From Candidatus Omnitrophota bacterium (GTDB lineage Bacteria > Omnitrophota > Gorgyraeia > Tantalellales > Tantalellaceae), in assembly GCA_015231405.1 (NCBI GenBank), contig JADGBR010000030.1, positions 480 through 41,884 on the forward strand: a stretch of 41,405 nt of DNA, written 5' to 3'. Position 1 is the first letter of the stretch. Each line of letters starts with the position of its first letter. Positions 32,877 to 40,005 of the stretch are shown one piece after another. The position numbers and the translations under genes are program-made. The notes below the pieces were generated by a model. The model searched no databases and had not been told where the DNA came from. It worked only from the letters and a program-made list of their open reading frames with translations.

Positions 32877-33495
32877 GACGGCGATAAAACACATGGCGCT
32901 CTTTCTTGTATTATCGGTGGCGAGCCTCCTGTCGCTGGGCCTTTTTTTCAGGCAGGTCTCCGACCGGGACGTCCTTGATATCGGGGTTTTCCCGTATACG
33001 GTCGACGGCTGGGAAGGGAAGGACCTCACGATAGAGGAGTACGAGTACGACATATTGGAGACAAGAAATATAGTTTTACGCGAATATACCGATCCCGCCG
33101 GGAATAAGCTCACGCTTTTCATTATATACTCCGAGACCAACAGGTCCGTATTTCATCCTCCGGAAGTATGTCTTATAGGAAGCGGAGTGACTATAAGCGC
33201 CAAGGTCACGGACACCATAGATATCCCAGGGTCCATCCCGTTCAAGGTAAATAAACTATACATCGGGGATAAAGGCCAAAAAGAGATAGTACTCTATTGC
33301 TATAAGACAGACAGGCTTTACACCGATAATTATTACCTCCAGCAGTTCATGTTCACCATGAACCAGTTCATCGGCGGCAAAAAAGGCGGCGCGACGATCA
33401 GGGTATCGATGCAAGTATCGCGCACCGAGGGCGAGACCCTGGAGACGCTTAAGCATTTCATGCGGGAGACCGCGAAGATAGTGAACGCTCTCTAA
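32869..33495 (+). CDS. epsI: EpsI family exosortase partner
   Basis: This 208-residue protein has one N-terminal membrane helix (about 8-26) and a periplasmic domain of the EpsI/DUF3485 family. It has the conserved HPPEVCLIGSG segment with Cys, a WEGKDL strand near the start and YCYKTD in the middle. EpsI is found beside or fused to exosortases. Its exact role is not established, but the fixed association suggests a helper in processing or polymer handling. The gene overlaps the exosortase by eight bases and ends the long cluster begun at 9841. No classical terminator follows; the repeats at 33498-33692 do. Confidence 0.92.
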   Translation: MDKTAIKHMALFLVLSVASLLSLGLFFRQVSDRDVLDIGVFPYTVDGWEGKDLTIEEYEYDILETRNIVLREYTDPAGNKLTLFIIYSETNRSVFHPPEVCLIGSGVTISAKVTDTIDIPGSIPFKVNKLYIGDKGQKEIVLYCYKTDRLYTDNYYLQQFMFTMNQFIGGKKGGATIRVSMQVSRTEGETLETLKHFMRETAKIVNAL

Positions 33496-33497
33496 TT

Positions 33498-33692
33498 CCC
33501 GTCATTGCGGACCCTGAGTTACCCGTCATTGCGAACCGCGAGTTGCCCGTCATTGCGAACCCCGGAAAGCGGGGTGAAGTAATCTCGATAGAAATATATA
33601 TTTTAAGGATTGCTTCGTCGGCCTTCCGCCTTCGCCAAAACATTTCTAACTTATCTGGCTACGGCGGACAGGGCCGGCCTCCCCGCAATGAC
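33498..33692. repeat. Dispersed palindromic repeat, copy 2, with two leader units
   Basis: Two 24-base units (33498-33521 and 33522-33545), each starting CCCGTCATTGCG, run directly into a third that opens the palindromic element (33548-33692). The element has the same parts as copy 1 (CCCCGGAAAGCGGGG hairpin, GAAGTAATCTC, GGATTGCTTC) but a longer right half and a decayed end (CCCCGCAATGAC). It fills the gap after EpsI. The rest of the gap (33693-33876) shows no gene. Confidence 0.85.
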
Positions 33693-33876
33693 TGTCTCTT
33701 GTCCATAAAACTCAACATATCGCCAAAGAAATCCAAAATACGAATATCGCCAGTCATAGAATGTCAGTGAATGTCATGGACAGTCATGGGAAGGTCAAAT
33801 TATCAAGCCGTAAGTGATTTAATTACAATGCGTTATGGCCATAAATATAGTCTTGAAACGCCCGGGAAAAGTTAAG

Positions 33877-33894
33877 TTGGCATGAAATATGCTT
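33877..33894 (+). promoter_or_regulatory. Candidate sigma-54 promoter overlapping the next start codon
   Basis: TTGGCATGAAATATGCTT has GG and GC ten bases apart and matches the RpoN consensus except at two positions. It would start transcription near 33904. That is after the ATG at 33882 and just before the in-frame ATG at 33906, so either the true start is 33906 or later, or the match is accidental. The similar strong site at 9739 makes the match more credible. Confidence 0.55.
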
Positions 33895-34673
33895 CTACTG
33901 GAAGTATGGAAAGAAATAGCGGCGTGATAAAAATACTTCTGGCGGCTTTGGCGGTAATGGTCATTTTCGCGGGGGCGACATACGCTGAGGGACACAAGGC
34001 TCCGGGCGGCGCCGTTCCCGAGGTAAACAGCATGTTCCTGATATTCATGGGGATAGCGGGTGCGATAGTGAGATTCGTCAGGATAAAGTTCATACTGATA
34101 AAAAAAGCGTTCGACCTGATCTCGGCGGTTATCGGCATAGTCCTTCTCGCCCCGGTCATAGCGGTCGTCGCGGCGTATATAAAGATCGTTTCGCCGGGTC
34201 CCGTGATCTTTAAACAGGAAAGGGTCGGGAAGGACGGCAAGGTCTTCATGATGTATAAGATGAGGACCATGAGGGTCGACGCCGAAGGCTCGACCGGACC
34301 GGTTTGGGCGAAAAAGAACGATTCAAGGATGATAAAGGGCGGCAGTATCATAAGGAAGATTCACGTCGACGAATTCCCACAGCTGATAAACGTCCTTAAA
34401 GGGGATATGAGCATCATCGGGCCGCGCCCGGAAAGGCCTGTTTTTGTGGATTCGCTGAGCAAAGAGATCGTGGATTACAGGAAGAGGCTCGCGGTAAAAC
34501 CGGGGATAACGGGCCTTGCGCAGGTCTGGCATAAATATGACGAATCGATAAAAGATGTCAGGAAAAAAGTGAAATACGATATCCTCTATATCCGCAAAAT
34601 GTGTGTTTTGACGGATATGGGGATACTTCTCAGGACTTTGATAGTCGCGGCGTTAGGGAAAGGCGCGATATGA
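33882..34673 (+). CDS. Priming sugar transferase with N-terminal PEP-CTERM-like segment
   Basis: Residues 74-263 are a bacterial sugar transferase that links the first sugar phosphate to undecaprenyl phosphate: KKAFDLISAVIG membrane helix, SPGPVIFKQERVG, MYKMRTM, DEFPQLINVLKGDMSIIGPRPE and KPGITGLAQV. Before it lie a signal-like helix (about 17-30, then ATYAEG) and a segment VPEVNSMFLIFMGIAGAIVR (45-64) that has the order of a PEP-CTERM signal: Val-Pro-Glu, hydrophobic stretch, then Arg/Lys. No long PHPT-type N-terminal domain is present. The start is uncertain (33882 or 33906), because a sigma-54-like site overlaps the first ATG and no ribosome-binding site is clear. It is transcribed apart from, but next to, the main cluster. 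Confidence 0.88.
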   Translation: MKYASTGSMERNSGVIKILLAALAVMVIFAGATYAEGHKAPGGAVPEVNSMFLIFMGIAGAIVRFVRIKFILIKKAFDLISAVIGIVLLAPVIAVVAAYIKIVSPGPVIFKQERVGKDGKVFMMYKMRTMRVDAEGSTGPVWAKKNDSRMIKGGSIIRKIHVDEFPQLINVLKGDMSIIGPRPERPVFVDSLSKEIVDYRKRLAVKPGITGLAQVWHKYDESIKDVRKKVKYDILYIRKMCVLTDMGILLRTLIVAALGKGAI

Positions 34674-34783
34674 GGGTCAAGATGATATCCAAACGCAGGA
34701 GGTGGATCAACAGAAAAAAACTCAGGGAAAGCTTAGAGAAAATAGTGTTGTTATTTTTTAAATTAAGATCTAACGTTCATTGA
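34670..34783 (+). CDS. Possible 37-residue basic peptide
   Basis: This short frame starts in an ATGA overlap with the sugar transferase stop and ends just before the PEP-CTERM gene. The product would be strongly basic at its N-terminus (KRRRWINRKKLR) followed by a short hydrophobic amphipathic segment (IVLLFFKL). It is too short for confident coding prediction, and no family is recognised. The coupling overlap and the space it fills are the only support. It could instead be an unread tail of the transcript. Confidence 0.3.
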   Translation: MRVKMISKRRRWINRKKLRESLEKIVLLFFKLRSNVH

Positions 34784-34812
34784 GTAATTTGTAGTATAGG
34801 AGGTGTGTTACC

Positions 34813-35703
34813 ATGAGAAAGATCATTTTAGCGATGGCGATCCTGTCCGTCGGATTAATGATGGCGTCGTCCCAGGCATTTGCTTTCGCCCTTGTCGACC
34901 CGGTGTCGGGCGAGCAGTTCTTTGGCGATGTACAGATCAAGTACAACGACTATGATTTCGGTACCGTATACAACTTTAACGCGGGCACCGGTCAGTATGA
35001 CCCGATCAACAGTCCCGGAGGTAATAGTCTTACTCCAGGCGTTACAAATCTCGCCGTTGACGGCGTTTCGGATAGCTGGGGTATTGCGGGAGTGACCAGT
35101 ATCCTGAAAGATCCGGGGGTATCGAATCCGGCGTTTGACACTTTGTGGACGCCTTCGACAACGGAGTCGCTTGAGATAGTGTTCTACGGGTTGAACGATA
35201 TACGGATCTCGGCTGACGGGAAGACGTTGCACTCGAACGCGCAGAGTGACGCGTATTTCAGGGTATATCTTGATACCACTCCCGATATGAACCCCACGAC
35301 AGGCATGGGTGGGTTCCCGAACAATGTGGGCAATGCCGGCGACGTGCTGCTACTGGACTGCAGATGGGTTACCGGGGTGAGTTCCACGGTTCCGGAAGCC
35401 GTCTATGAGCAGGCATTAGCCGCTGCAGGCGCTAACCCCCCGTTTGGATCAGGTGAAGGTTATCTGGAAGTAGTGGGCGGTACGTTGATGGACATGTTCG
35501 ATTCGAACAAGTTCCTCGGCGGCTCGGCGGACCTGTTCCTGAAATCCAGCTTTGTTCCGGATACTTCGGGTCAGTGGACAGTTCTCAGCCACGATCCGAT
35601 GTCAGCCAGGACGACTCCCGAACCGGCGACCATGATAGGATTAAGCATGGGGTTGGCGGGTTGGTGTATGTCTAGAAGGAAAAAGCTCAGCTTTAAAAGA
35701 TAA
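34813..35703 (+). CDS. PEP-CTERM sorting domain protein
   Basis: This 296-residue secreted protein has a signal peptide ending SSQAFA (about residue 24), a beta-rich, Asn/Gly/Ser-rich body with no family I recognise, and a C-terminal sorting signal: Pro269-Glu270-Pro271, ATMIGLSMGLAG, then SRRKKLSFKR. It is a predicted exosortase substrate. Its size and placement beside the locus suggest a matrix or surface protein exported with the polysaccharide. A strong site TAGGAGGTG precedes the ATG at 34813. A clear terminator follows at 35741. The body contains two Cys in all, one in the mature part and one in the sorting helix. Confidence 0.93.
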   Translation: MRKIILAMAILSVGLMMASSQAFAFALVDPVSGEQFFGDVQIKYNDYDFGTVYNFNAGTGQYDPINSPGGNSLTPGVTNLAVDGVSDSWGIAGVTSILKDPGVSNPAFDTLWTPSTTESLEIVFYGLNDIRISADGKTLHSNAQSDAYFRVYLDTTPDMNPTTGMGGFPNNVGNAGDVLLLDCRWVTGVSSTVPEAVYEQALAAAGANPPFGSGEGYLEVVGGTLMDMFDSNKFLGGSADLFLKSSFVPDTSGQWTVLSHDPMSARTTPEPATMIGLSMGLAGWCMSRRKKLSFKR

Positions 35704-35740
35704 AGCGAGCCTTTTTCACAGATTAAGGCCTTAACATGGG

Positions 35741-35790
35741 AAAAAGGCGCTTATCTGGTTCGAAAGAACGGATAAGCGCCTTTTCTTTTC
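35741..35790. terminator. Bidirectional intrinsic terminator
   Basis: AAGGCGCTTATC (from 35744) pairs perfectly with GATAAGCGCCTT (35771-35782) around a 15-base loop, followed by TTCTTTTC on the plus strand. The minus strand also reads into a run of T after the stem. It ends the PEP-CTERM transcript and can also stop read-through from the minus-strand operon ending at 36003. Confidence 0.9.
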
Positions 35791-35796
35791 GATTAG

Positions 35797-35931
35797 CCCG
35801 TCATTCTGGACCTCGAGCAGCCCGTCATTGCGAACCCCGCGAAAGCGGGGTGACGCAATCTCTATAAAAGTAATAACTTACAGGGATTGCTTCGTCATTC
35901 GCTCCTTCGTCGCTCACTACTCGCAATGACG
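35797..35931. repeat. Dispersed palindromic repeat, copy 3, with one leader unit
   Basis: One 24-base leader unit (35797-35820) precedes an element (35823-35931) with perfect 11-bp ends CGTCATTGCGA / TCGCAATGACG, a CCCCGCGAAAGCGGGG hairpin, and the inner GCAATCTCT / AGGGATTGC pair. It lies between the converging transcription units, after the terminator. No gene is seen in 35932-36002. Confidence 0.9.
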
Positions 35932-36002
35932 AATTAAGTTGATATTCGAATTGCGACACAGTCTGAGTTTAGAGTTTGAAGTTAATGATGTCTCGGCGTT
36001 TA

Positions 36003-37229
36003 CTAGAAGAACAATTTCATTTCTGCGTAGAAGAGGTTATGGTAGGAGCCGTATTCGCTGACCGAGCCGCCTTTGAATATCTGACAGCCGACGGTAAGGT
36101 CGGCGTTCGGGACGATGTTCCATACGAATTCGGGATTGTAGCAGAAACTGCTTTCCTCTATATCATAGAACAGGTAGTTGTTCAGTTTAGTGACGCCTGT
36201 GCATTCATATTCGAGGCCCGTTGAAATGATATGTTTGGTCACGCTGAACGCCGTCCGGTTGAACTTAACGGACGAAAAAAAGAGAGGCGCGTGTATTTTC
36301 TTCGCCCCGCCGTTATAGAAGTATTCCGCTACGCCGTACAATTTCGGGGTGAAGCTCCGATCCATCCCGATAGAGGCGCGTGAGAACCTTTCGTCCCGTC
36401 TTTTGTCCGTGAATTCATCGCCCTGGCCCGTGTCGATAAAAGCGTCGCTGTTCCGGCCGTTCATAAAAGTATAAGTGTACTCGCCCCGGAGGCCGGAATC
36501 TTTGAGGTATCCATCGAACGCGAAGCCGAGGACCGCGTCACTTCTGATATCGGCCCCCATAAGAAAAATATCATAATCGCCTATCTTTCCCGAGAACCGG
36601 AGCCCGAAACTCTGCCGGTCGGTATCTATATCCGGCGCGTAGATGAGATCATATGACATGAAATCCGCCGGAAGGAGTTCGGCGGTGACCGCGTCGACTC
36701 CCATCGTCTCGTCCTTTTCGATGGACATCGGCGATACGGGATTGAAGAGGTCGAAGGGATGGTAGAACCGCATCCTAGACCAGTCGATATCCTGTTTGCC
36801 CATCGTGCATAAGAGCGCGGGTGATTCGTAGCGGACATAAGCGCGGTATAATGATTGGGTCCAGAAAATATCCCGTTCGTCTAAAAGGACATGATGCGTG
36901 TCCCAGAACGCCAGAGAACGCTGGTTGTTCTCCCTGACCAGATTAAAATCGGCCGTCCGGGAATAATCGTCGAGGAGAAGGTCGTGGTCATATATGACGT
37001 TCGCGCTCATAGTGTCGGAGAGTTTCCCGGCAAGATCGAGACGCGCCCTTTGGAGGTACGAAACATAGGGCTTGTCGTTCGAGACAGTCCTTGATGTCGT
37101 GAAAATATCCTTGTAATAGCCCCCGAGTTCTGCACCTTCGGCCGCGGCGGCCCACGCGCCGGGCGAAGAGAAGGAAAGAGAAGCGCATAATACTCCAGAA
37201 AGAAGCGCGCGGTAAACCGGATCATCCAT
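36003..37229 (-). CDS. Outer-membrane beta-barrel protein, unknown
   Basis: This 408-residue protein has an N-terminal signal peptide ending PGAWA (about residue 27) and an alternating-hydrophobicity body rich in aromatic residues. It ends YAEMKLFF, with the C-terminal Phe that barrel proteins use for outer-membrane insertion. Segments such as LYRAYVRYESPALLCTMGKQDIDW resemble alginate-export/DUF1302-type barrels. I do not recognise a closer family. It overlaps the ATPase gene by eight bases and is the last gene of a minus-strand operon with Lol-like transport parts, so it may be the outer-membrane end of that transport path. Confidence 0.82.
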   Translation of the reverse strand: MDDPVYRALLSGVLCASLSFSSPGAWAAAAEGAELGGYYKDIFTTSRTVSNDKPYVSYLQRARLDLAGKLSDTMSANVIYDHDLLLDDYSRTADFNLVRENNQRSLAFWDTHHVLLDERDIFWTQSLYRAYVRYESPALLCTMGKQDIDWSRMRFYHPFDLFNPVSPMSIEKDETMGVDAVTAELLPADFMSYDLIYAPDIDTDRQSFGLRFSGKIGDYDIFLMGADIRSDAVLGFAFDGYLKDSGLRGEYTYTFMNGRNSDAFIDTGQGDEFTDKRRDERFSRASIGMDRSFTPKLYGVAEYFYNGGAKKIHAPLFFSSVKFNRTAFSVTKHIISTGLEYECTGVTKLNNYLFYDIEESSFCYNPEFVWNIVPNADLTVGCQIFKGGSVSEYGSYHNLFYAEMKLFF

Positions 37230-37899
37230 TGAGTATTTTTCCGTCCTTTAAGAGGACCAGCCTCGTCGCTTTATCCATCACTATCTTGTCATGCGTTGAA
37301 AAAATAAAGGTCACGTTCTTCTCGATATTCAATTCGCGCATCAGGTCTATGAGGTTCGCCGCGGTGCGCGAATCGAGATTAGCCGTCGGCTCGTCGGCCA
37401 GTATCACTTTCGGTCCGGAGGCGAGGGCCCTCGCTACCGCGACGCGCTGCTGCTCTCCTCCGCTCAGGCGGTTGACCTGTTTATCTCCGTGAGCAGACAG
37501 GCCGACGCGTTCCAGAAGGGCCTTCGCGGTCTTCCGGGCCTCGAAAGGCGGCTTCGCCTGCAGTACCATTATATATTCGATATTCTCTATCGCGGTCAAG
37601 GTGTTGAAGAGGTTATATGCCTGGAACACGAACCCGACTTTCTTGAGGCGGAGATCCGCGAGGCGCGCCGTGGGAGTATTGCCGATATCAATGCCGTCGA
37701 AAAGGACCGTGCCGGAAGTCGGACTGTCAAGCGCCCCTATTATATTGAGGAGCGTGGTCTTCCCGGAACCGGACGGTCCGGCTATCGAAAGGAAATCGCC
37801 CTCGTTGACGGTAAGGTCGATGCCCCGGAGCGCCTCGGTACGGACGCCGCTTTTTTCAATATGAGTTTTAGTTATGCCTCGTATCTCGATGAGCGCCAT
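37222..37899 (-). CDS. ABC transporter ATPase, LolD/MacB type
   Basis: This 225-residue ATPase has Walker A GPSGSGKTT (41-49), Q-loop FVFQAYNL, signature LSGGEQQ (145-151) and Walker B VILADEP with Glu170, followed by the H-loop FIFSTHD. Length and sequence place it with LolD, MacB and FtsE-like ATPases, which drive permeases of the FtsX fold to extract lipoproteins or lipids from the inner membrane, or to remodel the envelope. Its permease is the gene just upstream (37912), twelve bases away. The barrel gene overlaps its stop. Confidence 0.95.
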   Translation of the reverse strand: MALIEIRGITKTHIEKSGVRTEALRGIDLTVNEGDFLSIAGPSGSGKTTLLNIIGALDSPTSGTVLFDGIDIGNTPTARLADLRLKKVGFVFQAYNLFNTLTAIENIEYIMVLQAKPPFEARKTAKALLERVGLSAHGDKQVNRLSGGEQQRVAVARALASGPKVILADEPTANLDSRTAANLIDLMRELNIEKNVTFIFSTHDKIVMDKATRLVLLKDGKILNG

Positions 37900-37911
37900 T
37901 TGAACCCCGCG

Positions 37912-39129
37912 TTATCCCCGTATCGCTTCCACCGGATTAAGGCGCGCCGCGCGCCAGGCCGGATATATCGAAACTATAAGGCTTGTTATTAAGACGATCG
38001 TCCCGTAAATAACGGGGTAGCCGTAAGATATCCTCGGATATATGACCGAGCCCGTGTAATACTCGTCGAGCGCGGCCGAAAAAGAAGAAAGGTTAATGCC
38101 GTGGACCGCGAAATATCCGGATGAACCCGCTCCAAGGGCGAATCCGGCCGCTATCCCCGCGAGTCCCAGTATCAGCGACTCAATGCCTATCATGAGGACG
38201 ATCTGTCTTCTTTTCGTCCCGAGCGCCAGCATTATGCCGAATTCCCTGACGCGTTCAAGTATGCCCATAAGGAGAGTGTTCAGTATACCGGCGGCGACCA
38301 CGAGCAGTATGACCAGAAGCAAAAAGTCGCTGAAAGCCACGTCGAACTGTATCCACTGGAGAAGGCTCGGAGAGATCTCTTTCCAGGAGAGGACTTCGTA
38401 TTTAAGCGGATCGAGTGAACGCTTGATCGACGCGGTTATCTTATCGGTCTTTTCGAGCGAGCCGGCCCTTACGGCGAATTCAGACACCTTGCCGTCCAGT
38501 ACGAACAACTGATCGGCCGCCCTGAGTGTGACGATCGCTAAGCCTTTATCCATCTCTTCCGCGCCCGTATCCAGGAGGCCGCATATCCTGTAGGACTCGC
38601 TCGCGAGGCTTCCGTCGAAAGCCTGCGCCACAACGACGATCTTGTCGTTAATGCCGACAGAGAGGGACCTGGCGAGGGTCTTGCCTATGACGATCTGTCC
38701 GTCCGTAGAAACGAACTTGCCGCTCCTGATGTGTTTATGGAGGGATGTGACATTGACCTCTTGTTCCGGATCGACGCCCATGAGGAGCGCTCCCCCTGAA
38801 TTCTCCGCGGAACTGATGAGAACGTATTCCTTGACGCGCGGGGAGACCGCGGTTATGCCGGACGCTTTAACGAGGGCGCCGGTTACCTCAAGCGGCGAGC
38901 GTATGCTTTTCTTTAAGCCCGGATTATCCTGGAACCCTTTACTGTGTATCTGGATGTGCCCGGAGATAAGTCCCGTATAGTTCTCGACCATCTGGTGGTC
39001 CGCGCCGTCGATAAACGACCTTATGAAAAAGAGGCTGGCGAACCCTATGCCTATGGAGGATATGGTTATGACCGAACGGTAGAAGTTCCTCCGGATGTTC
39101 CGCCAAGCTATTTTAATGAAAATAAGCAT
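37912..39129 (-). CDS. ABC transporter permease, LolC/E-like (FtsX fold)
   Basis: This 405-residue protein has one N-terminal helix (about 15-36), a large periplasmic MacB-type core domain (about 40-255) and three C-terminal helices (FtsX domain, about 265-400) ending PAWRAARLNPVEAIRG, a hallmark of the family. A single permease gene is present, so a homodimer is likely, as in LolF-type systems, unless a second permease lies elsewhere. It follows the LolA-like gene with a one-base TAATG overlap. The cargo may be a lipoprotein or a lipid. Confidence 0.93.
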   Translation of the reverse strand: MLIFIKIAWRNIRRNFYRSVITISSIGIGFASLFFIRSFIDGADHQMVENYTGLISGHIQIHSKGFQDNPGLKKSIRSPLEVTGALVKASGITAVSPRVKEYVLISSAENSGGALLMGVDPEQEVNVTSLHKHIRSGKFVSTDGQIVIGKTLARSLSVGINDKIVVVAQAFDGSLASESYRICGLLDTGAEEMDKGLAIVTLRAADQLFVLDGKVSEFAVRAGSLEKTDKITASIKRSLDPLKYEVLSWKEISPSLLQWIQFDVAFSDFLLLVILLVVAAGILNTLLMGILERVREFGIMLALGTKRRQIVLMIGIESLILGLAGIAAGFALGAGSSGYFAVHGINLSSFSAALDEYYTGSVIYPRISYGYPVIYGTIVLITSLIVSIYPAWRAARLNPVEAIRG

Positions 39130-39887
39130 TATGTTCTCTTCAGGTTGGACAATGTGAAAATATCCTTATCGAGCGGGCAATTATATACAATTTCAAGCAC
39201 CTCGATGGTCGTGGAACACCCCGGTTTCGTTACGGGCGTTATTACCCAGATCGTCGGGATCTCGCGGTCCGACATTTTTTTGATAGCCGAATATTCGAGG
39301 ACCTTTATGAGTTTATTATGCTCGTCATAAAACTCCTGCTTCAGGGGGCATGAGTCGCTTTTACGGACCCATAGTATCAGCTTTCCCCAGGTGACGGCGG
39401 CGCCCGGTTTGGGGATAAGTTCGATGCAAAGGGCCGGGAAAGTATCCACGATCTCTTCGCCGGATGCCGTATGGGTATAGTCGTTGACGAGGCTCGACTC
39501 CTTGACCATATCGTCATTCGCGAAATCGCTGCCCATCCATTGCTGGAACATCATCGAAGGAGCGATCTTTATGGTGCGCTCCACTTTAGGGAGGAAGTTC
39601 CACATGTTATTCTCGACGCGGAGTGTCGAGACGCCTTTTTCTTTCTGCGGCGAAAGGATGCGGATGAAGGTCTTATCGCGGCCGGAAGAATAGGCGTCAA
39701 GTTCCAGCGTTCTTTTCCAGTCGGGGGTGGCGACGGTCATCCTGTAAGTCCCGTGGGACGTGTCGCCGCGCATCAGGTCGTCCGAGCGTTTCACCATCTC
39801 TTTCGCGTCGGGCTCCCCGGCCCGGGCGTCATGAGAGGGAAAGGAAGTTAACAGGAGATATAGAAAAAAAATGACTCGCTTTATCAT
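39129..39887 (-). CDS. LolA-like outer membrane lipoprotein-sorting protein
   Basis: The 252-residue product has a signal peptide (MIKRVIFFLYLLLTSFPSHD, cleaved near ARA-G) and the beta half-barrel of the LolA-like family, marked by WNFLPKVERTIKI and MGSDFANDDM. Such proteins are usually annotated as outer membrane lipoprotein-sorting proteins and are often encoded with LolC/E- or RND-type transporters. The start at 39887 is chosen because the signal peptide begins there. A longer frame to 40031 would read the palindromic repeat at 39909-39991. It lies between the adenylate-forming enzyme and the permease. Confidence 0.88.
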   Translation of the reverse strand: MIKRVIFFLYLLLTSFPSHDARAGEPDAKEMVKRSDDLMRGDTSHGTYRMTVATPDWKRTLELDAYSSGRDKTFIRILSPQKEKGVSTLRVENNMWNFLPKVERTIKIAPSMMFQQWMGSDFANDDMVKESSLVNDYTHTASGEEIVDTFPALCIELIPKPGAAVTWGKLILWVRKSDSCPLKQEFYDEHNKLIKVLEYSAIKKMSDREIPTIWVITPVTKPGCSTTIEVLEIVYNCPLDKDIFTLSNLKRT

Positions 39888-39908
39888 TGTGAACCCCGCA
39901 AAAAGTCC

Positions 39909-39991
39909 GTCATTGCGAGGAGGCCAGAAGGCCGACGAAGCAATCCCTATATTATGGATCGCTTCGTCGCTATCGCTCCTCGCGATGACGG
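39909..39991. repeat. Dispersed palindromic repeat, copy 4
   Basis: The arms CGTCATTGCGAGGAG and CTCCTCGCGATGACG are complementary over 15 bases with one mismatch, and the GAAGCAATCC / GGATCGCTTC pair is inside. It lies upstream of the LolA-like gene, within its leader, and extends that gene's frame by 48 codons of repeat-derived sequence. It is most like copy 1 in having the GAGGCCAGAAGGCC segment. Confidence 0.9.
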
Positions 39992-40005
39992 CGTTACTAC
40001 ACGTA

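Noticed and set aside
32201-32887. Plus-strand frame of 228 residues in another phase
   Set aside because: It overlaps the exosortase gene, whose catalytic Cys, Arg and His are intact in the main frame.
33543-33770. 75-residue plus-strand frame
   Set aside because: It is translated repeat sequence with no ribosome-binding site.
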